From Carex sylvatica (taxonomy: Eukaryota > Streptophyta > Magnoliopsida > Poales > Cyperaceae), in assembly GCA_964058845.1 (NCBI GenBank), contig CAXKVR010000744.1, forward strand, positions 1 through 20,325: 20,325 nucleotides of DNA, given 5' to 3'. Every line of letters begins with the position of its first letter. Positions within the stretch are counted from its first letter, which is position 1. This document shows, piece after piece, positions 1 through 8,837 of this stretch. The translations under genes were made by a program, and so were the position numbers. A model generated the notes under the pieces. The model was given only the letters and a program-made list of their open reading frames with translations. It ran no database searches and was not told the origin of the DNA.

Positions 1-124
1 ACCAAACTGTTGCACTAAAATGTCAATGCCAACTTGGCATATTTGGTAATATCAATAATTTTCATGAAGTTACTATTGCACATATAAAAAACAATAGATC
101 CAGATCTTAGTGCAATAGTTTGGT
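1..124. repeat. Small inverted-repeat (MITE-like) element, possibly cut by the window edge
   Basis: The first 18 bases (ACCAAACTGTTGCACTAA) are the reverse complement of positions 107-124 with one mismatch. The interior is AT-rich and non-coding. This is the form of a tiny non-autonomous DNA transposon. No target duplication can be checked because the left end is the window edge, so the family is not assigned. Confidence 0.5.
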
Positions 125-199
125 CTGATAAGGGGTACGGGGACAACCGGAGTGGTACTGGTACATATATAATTCATGCCTAGTGGCCACTTGGAAGTA

Positions 200-880
200 T
201 GGTTACATTCAAATTCATGTTTGTACTCGAATTCATGCATTAGATTTACAAAATTCTTACATTAGGTTTACATAATTCTTAAGTGAGATTTACAAAATTT
301 TGACATATTATTATAGGTTTAAACACTTGAAATCATCTTAGATTTGTTGAATTCATACGTTAGGTTTACAAAATTCATGCATTAGATTTACATAATTAAT
401 GTATTATGGGAAGCATTGGATTTTCTAAAATCAATGGGACAAGAGCAAAAATATATGGTGTCTTTGAATAGCCAGTTGTTGATGGAAACGGTGCTAAATG
501 ATAAGTAGTATTATGTTAGACTTTTTATGTTTGCTTTGATTTGTAATAAATGTTATGTTTGGTGAAAAATATGTTTTTTTTATTATTATTTACAATTCAT
601 TTTGTTTATATTATTATGACTTATTTAGTTATTCGAGTGATAATAATTTATACTTCATTTTGTTATGTTTTTTGGTTTAGAATCGCAACATGATTTCACT
701 ATAGTAAAAGACTAGAGAATTCTTGACTTAGCTTTATAAAATTCATACATTAGATTTACAGAATTCTTGACATGATATTTTAGATTTTAAACATTAGATA
801 TCATCTTAGGTTTACATAATTCATACGTTAGATTTACATAAATTTTTACTTAGGTTTACAACATTCAAAATTTAAGTTTA
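200..880. repeat. AT-rich degenerate repeats with a TTAGATTTACA core
   Basis: The motif TTAG(A/G)TTTACA followed by AATTC recurs many times at 240-395 and 730-870. The two clusters look like copies of one longer block (about 290-390 and 760-860 share the same order of motifs). The phrase GAATTCATG(T/C)ATTAGATTTACA also occurs in the large array at 13701 and 14137, so this block belongs to the same repeat family. The piece between the clusters (about 420-715) is AT-rich with no reading frame of note. Confidence 0.6.
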
Positions 881-2560
881 CATAGTGATGCACCAAAATG
901 GTAACACTACTTTCGATATATAATAATATACCTTTTATATCCTAGTTCTACTTTCGTTCAGATCACAAGCGCATGATCCTACCTTGTAGTATTGTTGAGT
1001 GTCGATCCACAAGGATAGTATATTAAATATTTAACAACATGTACTAGTCTAGGTTCTCGGATTTATAATTGAGTTTGAGGCGAAGGTGCTAATTATGATT
1101 ATTTCAAAAAAATAGACAGATATAGAGAGCCTCTAAGGTTCATGTAATCTCCTAATAAATTAAGTATAATTTTGACGTTTATCTACCTCTTATATGGCAC
1201 TGTCATTGTCGCATGCAATATAAATTGTCCTGCAAGACAGATCGCATGCAGTATTGTCACTATCCTCAGACGCCTAGGGTTTCCGCCTTATGTGATTTGA
1301 AATATTTTTTGATTTTTCGATCAGCTTTTGGGCAAACAATTCTAAGTATTCTAGATTCATAAATTATCCACCTCGCACAAAGGATAATATATACTTCCCT
1401 ATCCCACCCCACAAATTATAACATCCCAAAGACCCTACATATTTCTAAGTTATTCCTAATCATAAATTGAATATACGATCTACAATATCCTACCAAGGGA
1501 GCCCCTTAGATTCTAACCCTAGTCTTTGAACAGCTGCCAAGCCTCATTAGCCGAAGTGTTCTAAGTACTTACATGTAATCCCACTCAAATCATGATTCAA
1601 AGACTTTACACCTATTGGTATGTGGAGGACATTGGCATATAGTAGACGAAACTATGTATGCAATAATATGATAAAAAATAATTCAAGGTATAACAAAATC
1701 TCAAATCAACATAAACAAAATATAAATTGTACTTAGACATAATAAAGAATTCGATACACCCAAACCCTAGAGATGAGAAGATTAGCTTCTCAAAGCCATG
1801 GCAAAATAAAAAGAATAAAACAAGAAAGACATAAACCACAATACTTGAAGATTGAAGAACTCTTACCTCCTTAGATGACACCCTCTTCTCTCGCCTTAGA
1901 CCTTGAGAGCCACCATTCTCTTCTCCAGAATTTACGCTCTATTCTACTCTAATTTTTGGACTTAACACAACTAAAACATGCACACTAGATCCTATTATAA
2001 GAGAGGATATAGTATTCTTAAAGGGGTTTAGCCTAGTGGAAGTAGTGGAGATCATGGGAGCCATTTTTGGCCACCAATTCCATAAATAATCTGCCACAAA
2101 TAGTCTTTCAAACTTGGCATTGAAGTAAGTGAGTTCTTCTAGAAGGATTCTGCTTGAAATTCACGTCAACGACTGATATTTAATCCAACCAAAACAGTTC
2201 ACAGATTGAATCTGTGTGCTATGTGGCCTCGATGCCTAGCCGTATACGGTATGCTCTAGTCTGCAGGGCTCCCGACTTAGTCAATTTTCTATGTTTTTCA
2301 CCATTTTACATGTTGTGCATTTCGTGTGAGGTGTTGCATGCTCCATGTGATGCCCTATTTTGAATCTACCTTCAGAAATAGCCTAAATATGACATTTTTG
2401 CTCCGTTTATGACCTAAATACACAACTTTCTCCAAAACCTGCCAAAATAGCCTAAAAACACGTTTGCGGTAAAATAATTCAAAAAAATGGCTAATTTTCA
2501 TACGTTTTTTTTTTGCCATTTTTCGTACTTCAAAGTAGTGATTTTCGCTATATAAATTAA
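881..2560. other. No gene seen; decayed transposon-like DNA
   Basis: I find no open frame with recognisable protein features on either strand; the 89-residue frame at 1612-1881 is low-complexity. A phrase near 990-1015 (GAGTGTCGATCCACAAGGAT) and an end rich in non-coding A/T runs (2380-2530) resemble, from memory, non-coding retroelement DNA such as large retrotransposon derivatives. I could not find matching LTRs or a target duplication, so this is a weak inference. Confidence 0.3.
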
Positions 2561-3345
2561 TATTATCACATAGTTATGTGATAAGATTTACAAAAGTTAA
2601 AATAATTGAAAGAAGCATCTAATAGTTGAATTTAACAAAATTAAAATTTTGAAAAAAATTTAAATTTAATTTTTTTTATTGGTTTACATCATTCGACAAA
2701 ATTGTCTACAAAGTTATGTGATAAGATTTACAGAATTCAAAAAAAATTAGAAGTAGTAAAGTAGTATCTTGATGCAAATTTTAAAAGATAAAATAAAATT
2801 AGAAAAAAAATTAAAATTTGATTTTTTTGTACCCGTTTACAGTATTCATTGACACTGTCTACTGAGTTATGTGATAATGTTTACAAAATTTAAAAAAAAT
2901 TGGAAGTAGCATCTAGATGCACATTTAAAAAAAAAAGATTTTTTTTTTTTTACTGTTTTAGAGTATTCAATGAAACTATCTACAGAGTAATATGATAAGG
3001 TTTACATAATTCAAAATAATTGAAAGTAGTATCTAGAAGTAGATTTGAAAAAAAAACCGTACCGATAACTGTTTATGAATTTTAAAGTGATCCCGGTTTA
3101 TTACTAGTTTTGAAATGTGTTAGAGATATTCTAAATGTGGTCCCAATGGTCCTAATCAAAGGTCTAAAAGTGGTCTCAGTCAAAACAGTTAAAGTTGTTA
3201 AAGTAGAGGGTTTTGAAACCACACAGTAATGAAAAGATATGTTTATATAATTCGTTAAATTGATTTATGGGATTTAGTATTGAGGTTTATATAGAATGAG
3301 AGATTTTCCGGGGATTGAGGTTTGGAGACTATTAGCAGCTTCCAA
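2561..3345. repeat. Tandem-repeat block, copy A
   Basis: About four units of 120-150 bp, each marked by GTTATGTGATAAGGTTTACA-like words at about 2573, 2713, 2866 and 2987. They are followed by a unique tail (3060-3345) containing AAAGGTCTAAAAGTGGTC, AGTCAAAACAGTTAA and GGGGATTGAGG. The same units and the same tail, in the same order and orientation, recur at 13697-15225 (copy B). Non-coding. This looks like two dispersed copies of one AT-rich repetitive element with differing unit number. Confidence 0.7.
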
Positions 3346-4165
3346 AATATTTATATGCTCAACGCGAACCTTAATTTAATAATTAGTATATGCTGGGTTC
3401 TAATTTCTAAGCCATTAGCCTAATAAGGACTTAAAGAAGTGTATGAGCCCAAGATGACAGCACCAGATCATATTTTTCTCAGCCCAGATGTACTTGTAAG
3501 GCCTATGCCGAATGTACAACAACTCAACATAATAATTCTCACATTTTTGTGAACCAACAATGAGAATGTATATACTAAGTTATGGATCTTACATGGAACT
3601 AATTAATCTTTCTTACATATTATTTTTGACTAAATGAGCACTATTTACCTACAGCACTTTCTACAGTATAACAATTGGGTCCTGCCATCAAAGTGCTCTT
3701 CACTTCTCTCCTCTATCTCTTTAGCTCGAAACCTTTAACTCATGATTTTTCGCATATCAAACTGACGGAGGCTTTTCTATATTTCAACACCAGTATTTAA
3801 TATAAACATAAGGTGAGGGCCAAAAAGGCATTGTGACAATTAATGTTGGTACAAGCGTTATTTGCATAGTCTGGGAGTTTAGGAAAGCCAATGTTTGTTA
3901 GGAAATTAAGTCATTTAGGAGAAGGATTACGTGGATTTTCTTTTATATGGTGCTCACATGAAATGGTTGTTTACTTGTTTATTTCTGAGAATGATTGTTG
4001 AGTGATTACCTAGAAAAAATTATATTAAAAAACAGAATAGTTTTATTTTTTTACCAAAAAAAAAGGAAACATAAAATTAGCTATTGATACAAATAATATA
4101 AAATGAAATAAATCCCAATATATGCACATATATAGTCGCTTCTAATTTCTATAATATTGTTCGCT
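3346..4165. other. AT-rich intergenic stretch; nothing recognised
   Basis: No frame with protein character, no clear repeat and no RNA gene seen on either strand. It separates copy A of the tandem-repeat block from the long hairpin element. Confidence 0.5.
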
Positions 4166-4174
4166 GGCTAGCTA

Positions 4175-5330
4175 CCGATTTTTTTATTTATATCAAAAAA
4201 AAAATTTTAATTTAAAAAAATAACCAAGGTTCGGATAAAATTCGAAAAGTACCAAAATCGGAAAAAAATTTCCAGTATTTTTATTAGAAATCGAAAATTT
4301 TTTCTCCGGTTCTAGAATAAAAAAAAAGAAGAAGAACCGGAAATTTTTTTGCTAGATTCAAACTTTTTTGATTTTTTTATTATTTTTTCAGGTCTTATTT
4401 TTATTTAAATAGAAATATTTATAATTTATTTATTTTTTGGTATTGAAGTACTAGAAATATTTAATGTATTTTTTTGAAAAAGATGAAATACTATGTAATT
4501 TGATTTATTAGAAAGATTACTACAAATAACCCGGATCAACATTTTTTAGACCGGATTATTTGCGGCCGTAAGAAAAATTAATATATTTCTTTGTGTCATT
4601 GGAAAAAAATAAAAATGCTTGGATTCTGAGTTATTGATCTCGGTTTAAAAGTAACTTCTAGGTAATATAGAAAATATTGTGATCCTTCTAGTACATTTAA
4701 TTTATAAAAAATTGTATCTATTTTGAGAATTCTTTTTAATAACAATTATTAAATATATTAATTTTTTTTTCAAAATAGATACATCTTTTTATAAATTAAA
4801 TGTACTAGAAGGATCACAATATGTTCTATATTACCTAGAAGTGACTTTTTAACCGGGATCAATAACTCAGAATCCAAGTATTTTTTATTTTTTTTCAATA
4901 ACACATAAATAAATATATTAATTTTTCTTACAGCCGTGAAAAATTCGGCCTAAAAAATATTAATTCGGATTATTTGTAGCAGTCTTTCTAATAAATCAAA
5001 TTATATAGTATTCCATCTATTTTAAAAAACATATATTAAATATTTCTAATACTACAATAAATAAATAAATAAATAAATAAATTATAAATATTTCTATTTA
5101 AATAAAAATAAAAGCTGAAAAAATAAAAGAAAATCGAAAAAGTTTGAATCCGGCAAAAAATTTTACAGTTCTTTTTTTTTTTTTTTAAATCCTAAAACCG
5201 GAGAAATTTTTTCCGGTTTTTAATCAAAATATCAGAAATTTTTTTTCCGATTTGAGTACTTTTCGAATTTCATCTGAACTTTGGTTATTTTTTTAAATTA
5301 ATTTTTTTTTGATATAAATAAAAAAATCGG
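4175..5330. mobile_element. Long-terminal-inverted-repeat (foldback/MULE-like) element
   Basis: The two halves of this 1156-bp segment are imperfect reverse complements. It opens CCGATTTTTTTATTTATATC and closes with the complement of that. The arms then pair over about 550 bp each, for example 4677-4710 with 4786-4819 over 34 bases without mismatch. The centre is near 4745. Immediately outside lie 9-bp direct repeats GGCTAGCTA (4166-4174 and 5331-5339), the size expected of Mutator-like elements. No transposase frame is present, so it is non-autonomous. An AATA microsatellite (5056-5082) expands the right arm. The family is inferred from TIR length and duplication size only. Confidence 0.75.
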
Positions 5331-5344
5331 GGCTAGCTACCTAA

Positions 5345-5690
5345 AACCAAATTGCGGCTAAATTGCTCGCAAGCAATTGTCTTTCCCAAAATTATATACG
5401 AAATTCCAGTAGTTGGATAGACTCTTCGACCGGTTCATTTCTTGTATGGCTACTAGTCAAATGTTTTGATATCCTACATACATTTTAAAGCTTTAATTTT
5501 TATCGTGTATCATTTTAATAAATATATATATAAGACCGCATAATTTAACTTTTTTTTTTTAATAAATGTGCTGGTCACAATTTTCCAAATGCACGTTTAC
5601 ACATGCAAATCGGACATTTTTAAAAATACCTAAAAAAAAAAAAATTATTAATAATAACCGAGTTGATGGAAAAATTTTAAAAATGCCCAA
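5345..5690. other. AT-rich spacer; no gene seen
   Basis: No open frame, RNA gene or clear repeat is visible here. It contains short A and T runs and a TATATATA tract near 5523, but nothing that supports a functional call. Confidence 0.45.
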
Positions 5691-5694
5691 ACTG

Positions 5695-5833
5695 CCTCAA
5701 AATTCAGCGGTATGAAATTTTAATTCCCAACCGCTCCGAAATTTGGCTGTCTGGAATTAAAATTCCAAACCACCCCAAAATTCAGCGGTTCGGGGTTTAT
5801 TGTTTTTTGTTTACCTTTTTTTTCTTATAAAAG
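5695..5833 (+). promoter_or_regulatory. Promoter-like region with repeated AGCGGT motifs and a TATA box
   Basis: A TATAAAAG box lies at 5826-5833, followed about 30 bases later by a purine-rich leader. Upstream, the phrase CC(T/C)CAAAATTCAGCGGT occurs twice (5695 and 5773, 78 bp apart). A reversed ACCGCT lies between them, and a palindrome GGAATTAAAATTCC is at 5753-5766. The arrangement resembles a core promoter plus a repeated control module, but it could equally be subterminal repeats of a transposon. No intact gene follows. Confidence 0.4.
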
Positions 5834-5854
5834 AAGAAGTTTCAGCAGCAGAGA

Positions 5855-5991
5855 GATAGAGAGATAGAGAGAGAGAAAGAGAGGAGGAGAAGGGGAAGGA
5901 GAAGGAGAAGGAGAAGGAGAAGGAGGGAGGGAGAGAAGGAAGGAGAAAGAGAAAGAGAAGGAAGAAGGAGAAAAAGAAAGAGCTGCTACAG
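5855..5991 (+). other. Purine-rich leader exon candidate ending at a splice donor
   Basis: A nearly pure A/G tract (GAGAGATAGAGAGA, then GGAGAA repeats) fills 5850-5980. It ends CTGCTACAG followed by GTATGT at 5992, a good plant 5' splice site. Plant 5' untranslated exons are often of this kind and sit at this distance from a TATA box. No start codon or downstream coding exon is seen, so any transcript would be non-coding or driven from a broken gene. Confidence 0.35.
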
Positions 5992-6000
5992 GTATGTAAT

Positions 6001-6235
6001 GTTCATATACGTCTTTACTATTTACTGTTTAATTACTGTACATGTACGTATATACTGTTCCCTGTATAATTAATGTTCACTGTTCACGTACTGTTCATGT
6101 ATGTATGTACTATTCACATACTGTTGAAGTACGTATATAGTGTTCACTGTTTAATTACTGTTCACTATCTATTATTCACTGTTTATTTACTGTTCACGTA
6201 CTGTTCATGTACGTATGTACTGTTTCATATCCACT
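6001..6235. repeat. Degenerate TACTGTTCA / ATGTACGTA tandem repeat
   Basis: Short words such as TACTGTTCA, TTCACTGTT and CATGTACGTATGTACTGTT recur across the whole stretch with irregular spacing. The two open frames here (6073-6321 and 6207-6389) are low-complexity products of the repeat and are not taken as genes. The repeat directly abuts the 3' end of the antisense plant mobile domain fragment and appears to truncate it. Confidence 0.65.
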
Positions 6236-6237
6236 AT

Positions 6238-6835
6238 CCAGAAGCAAACCAGCGGACCCCTGTAGAGCCACATCTCCCCATCATCCGATACAATCTGCGA
6301 CAGCATCCCCTCATTGTATAACTCACCGTACGGAGTCCAGCTCACCTGCGTGTCACCCAGACTCTGCAACTGATCTCAGACCAGCCTGATGCCTATTGGC
6401 TTTCCGTGAGGCGCGTCCATGTAGCGGTGATCTCCGTACCATTTCTTGCCAAATACCGGGCGATATGCATCATCGGGCTCTCCTAAAGATAGAGATTCAT
6501 TCGGCACAGGAATAACCATTGGTATACGTGACCATGACCAATGCTGCAGTAGAAGTGTCGGCCCGTACATTTGCTTACTTTTATGCTGTAATTTGAAGAA
6601 TATTAGCCGTTAGGGACAAGTTAAATAATTAAAATAATACATCAATAACATACTGACCTTGCAAGCACGACACAGGTTGGAGTAAAGATGTGCTAGGACA
6701 GCCCCACCCCAGTTGTACCTTCTTGACGACCCAAGGTCTCGCAACAGCTCCAGATACATCATCGAGATGGCATCACCGCTCGAATCAGCGAACATGATAG
6801 AACCAAATAGGTCCATCACGAAAGCCCGTGTGTAT
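6238..6835 (-). pseudogene. Plant mobile domain (PMD, 'phosphatase 7 long form-like') fragment
   Basis: Two exon pieces on the minus strand fit the plant mobile domain, a helical domain of unknown role found in transposable elements and in the MAIN/MAIL proteins. Exon 6835-6658 begins after an acceptor (TTACAG) and encodes a segment with DLFGSIMFADSSGD, YLELLRDLG, YNWGGAVLAHLYSNLCRACK. A 72-bp intron (GTCAGT...TTACAG, 6657-6586) follows. Exon 6585-6238 has LLLQHWSWSRIP, then an in-frame TGA near 6376, then a continuation with DQLQSL, VSWTPYGELYNEGM and PLVCFWIVDM. The N-terminal third is not found upstream, and the C-terminus runs into the 6001-6235 repeat. One stop plus both truncations make this a dead fragment, probably transposon-derived. 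Confidence 0.7.
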
Positions 6836-6977
6836 CTGTAATGTTAAAATTACGGAGCAACTCATTTTTTTGGCATGAAATAGAGTATAAAATAAATATA
6901 TATATATATAGAGATAGGCTAATATATAATCGATTGTTCCTAGCCTCCCATGCAATCAAGTCATTTTTCGATTTTTA

Positions 6978-7340
6978 AAGTCCAAATGATTGATCCAAAC
7001 CATTAGATGTGATCTCCATATTAAAATGTGCTAGGAGACCAAATTTTATATTTTTTGGAATTTTTTTACTATGTATTAAGCCACTTTGAAAATCACTGAT
7101 CCAACGGTAGCTTCTGATTTTATTGTTTGGTTAAGCCACCGTTGGATCAGCGATTTTCAAAGTGATATAACAAAGCATTAAATTGGAGTTTGGTAAAAAA
7201 AGACCTTTTTTGTAATTGAATTGAAGTGATATAATAAAGACTCGCAGATTTTTGCTTCTATTAATTAGTAATTAGAATCCTGATTTTTAAGATAATCAAA
7301 AACTTTTTTGATCCCCGACATTCGTCCCCGTAAAATCCCC
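6978..7340. repeat. Dispersed repeat with a strong hairpin
   Basis: Positions 7082-7108 (CACTTTGAAAATCACTGATC...) pair with 7138-7164 at 26 of 27 bases across a 29-base loop. A 53-base stretch, 7020-7072, recurs near the right end of the window (20201-20252) with few changes, and similarity begins further left (about 6978 and 20158). This is consistent with a dispersed non-coding transposon family. No gene is seen here. Confidence 0.55.
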
Positions 7341-7358
7341 GCCTAACTTTTATACGCG

Positions 7359-7455
7359 GTTTCAACTGATTTTAACTGTGTTCAACCAAATAATTTACCG
7401 TGTCTCTTCCCGTTGATTTTAACTGTTTTCAAACAAATAAGTTACGGATCTCTCC
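7359..7455. repeat. Two-copy 47-bp tandem repeat
   Basis: The phrase TGATTTTAACTGTGTTCAAC (from 7367) recurs as TGATTTTAACTGTTTTCAAA (from 7414), followed in both by CAAATAA(T/G)TTAC and a CTC(T/C)(T/C)CCCGT end. It lies just upstream of the exon-like segment at 7645 and may be part of its 5' flank. Confidence 0.55.
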
Positions 7456-7644
7456 CGTTCTCTTCTCTCCTCATTCTCTCTTCCGTCCGACTGATCGTGA
7501 ATTTGGAATTCGATTTTAACATCAATTGATAAACCTCGTCGATCCCTGATTGTGAAGATGTGATACTGATACGGATTTACACAGTCCCTCTTCATTGATC
7601 GGTTCTTTGTGTCCTCACTTCTCACTGTGCAACGACCTAATCCC

Positions 7645-7699
7645 ATGGCGACAATCTCCAAATCGGCCGTGGTGCTCCACTTCGCCGCTGGTTTCTTTG
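7645..7699 (+). CDS. Candidate first coding exon, product unknown
   Basis: The ATG at 7645 sits in good context (CCCATGGCG) after about 150 bp of pyrimidine-rich leader (CTCTTCTCTCCTCATTCTCTC). It opens a frame MATISKSAVVLHFAAGFF that meets a GTAATT donor at 7700. The composition changes there from mixed to AT-rich, as at a plant exon-intron border. The peptide is hydrophobic after residue 8 and could be the start of a signal or membrane segment. No convincing partner exon follows before the copia element, so it may be the stump of a gene or a captured gene fragment. I do not recognise the family. Confidence 0.3.
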
Positions 7700-7920
7700 G
7701 TAATTCACTCAATTCAATTGCTGTATGGATATATCTCAATTGGTTTTGTTGTAAATTTTCGATTTAAATGCGCATCGATTAGAATATTTGATTTTTCTTT
7801 CCCAATTCCTAGCGGATGAATAAATCGAACTCAATTTGAATTAGACTGTTCAGGCGCAACTTAATAAACAAAAGAATCAGGATCAATATTGGATCATGAT
7901 AGTGTTTAGGTGGATCCTGT

Positions 7921-7975
7921 CATGCCTACCAATTGTTCGATGAAATGCCTCAATGAGATCTTTCCACCTACTTCT
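7921..7975 (+). pseudogene. Short pentatricopeptide-repeat-like remnant
   Basis: Reading from 7921 gives HAYQLFDEMPQ, then a TGA, then DLST. This matches the very common plant PPR phrase with a basic residue where the stop lies (A/V-x-x-L/V-F-D-E-M-P-x-R-D). Only about 18 codons are recognisable before a further stop. Too short for certainty; it may be a chance resemblance or a decayed fragment. Confidence 0.3.
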
Positions 7976-7994
7976 GATCATTGTGTACCAGTAA

Positions 7995-8061
7995 CACAGT
8001 TTATCTGATGATGCTCTTGACCATTGTCTCAAGTAATCTCACAGTTTATCTGATGATGCTC
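7995..8061. repeat. 22-bp direct repeat, 45 bp apart
   Basis: The sequence beginning CACAGTTTATCTGATGATGC is found at 7995-8016 and again at 8040-8061 without change. The 45-bp period keeps the reading frame (it produces a repeated TVYLMML), so it may be a small duplication within a former coding stretch. Confidence 0.6.
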
Positions 8062-8092
8062 ATGTCGCAGCCGTATGAGATTACTCCTCTAG

Positions 8093-8271
8093 TCTCAAAC
8101 TGTTGCTCCGGAGTTTCACGAGCTAAATCTCGAGCTTGCCATGTTGTTAGATATTCTTCCCCTTTTTGAACTTGAAATCAGTGATGACGTACGAGACCTT
8201 GTTGATCTCGCAAGGCGCTAATGACGGAGATCTCGACCAGCTGTCAATACAATGCTTGAGGCTACTTTAAG
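8093..8271 (+). pseudogene. Gene fragment resembling the N-terminal domain of plant U-box E3 ligases
   Basis: From 8093 an open stretch of 42 codons reads FHELNLELAMLLDILPLFEL, then EISDDVRDLVDLARR, and stops at 8219 (two stops in a row). The same frame then continues with RRSRPAVNT to a plausible donor (AAG/GTATTA at 8272). The helical pattern with FHEL, LLDI.P and DDV..LV.L resembles, from memory, the region before the U-box in armadillo-type plant ubiquitin ligases. The stops and the lack of a U-box show it is broken. The family call is tentative. Confidence 0.35.
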
Positions 8272-8280
8272 GTATTATCT

Positions 8281-8477
8281 TTCCGGGCTATTTTATAGAA
8301 GAAACAGGGTATTACATAACATTTACATTTTAGTTCCATTAGTTTTGGAAAGCCAATTTGGCCAGTGAAGCATTATTATGTGCAAGTCGTGTCAATAATC
8401 TATTTAGAGGTTTGCTCATGGGGTGTAAGAACATGTGCACATGCAAAACTTTGGTCTAGTTGATTTACCCATTTAGC
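8281..8477. other. Non-coding flank of the copia insertion
   Basis: AT-rich sequence with no frame, continuing on the far side of the retrotransposon at 13338. The five bases TTAGC at 8473-8477 are the left copy of the target duplication. Confidence 0.5.
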
Positions 8478-8791
8478 TGTTGAAAGTTGATCCAAAATTA
8501 GTTTTCTCTATTTAGAATTCTGTTGTAGTTATTTTTAGAAGCGTGGGAGTAGTGGGTATCTAAGTATAGCGGTCTGTAGAAGTTGTAGTTGGTTCTAAGT
8601 TAAGAATAGGCTTTGTGGTCCTGTAATTGAGGCGTGGAGTTAGTGGAGAACGTGGGCTCTATATTTAGACATTTGATATGTCTTAAATAGTGAAGTTGTA
8701 ATATGTTTTATTAACTAAGTAATTGAGTTTAGTTTTATTCCAGCAGAGAATCTGTCTTTGTTATTGTTGTATCCTTCAGAAATTTCCAACA
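8478..8791 (+). repeat. 5' LTR of the copia element
   Basis: 314 bp, from TGTTGAAAG to TTTCCAACA. It carries a TATA-like CTATATTTA at about 8659-8667 that could drive transcription. It differs from the 3' LTR at five single bases (for example AGAAGCG here against AGGAGCG there). Confidence 0.96.
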
Positions 8792-8794
8792 AAT

Positions 8795-8807
8795 TGGTAT
8801 CAGAGCC
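8795..8807 (+). promoter_or_regulatory. Primer-binding site for initiator tRNA-Met
   Basis: TGGTATCAGAGCC begins three bases after the 5' LTR and is complementary to the 3' end of plant initiator tRNA-Met. This is the usual primer for reverse transcription in plant copia elements. Confidence 0.93.
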
Positions 8808-8837
8808 TAAGATTTAGAGATCAGGGCAGATTCGACC

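Noticed and set aside
200..880. A CRISPR array
   Set aside because: The repeats are degenerate, irregularly spaced and AT-rich in a plant genome, with no conserved repeat/spacer pattern.
1612..1881. 89-residue minus-strand open frame
   Set aside because: Low-complexity Phe/Tyr/Ser-rich translation of AT-rich DNA, with no domain or promoter support.
7419..7739. 106-residue minus-strand open frame
   Set aside because: It reads the opposite strand of a pyrimidine-rich leader and an exon-like start; the charged tail comes from the CT-rich tract.
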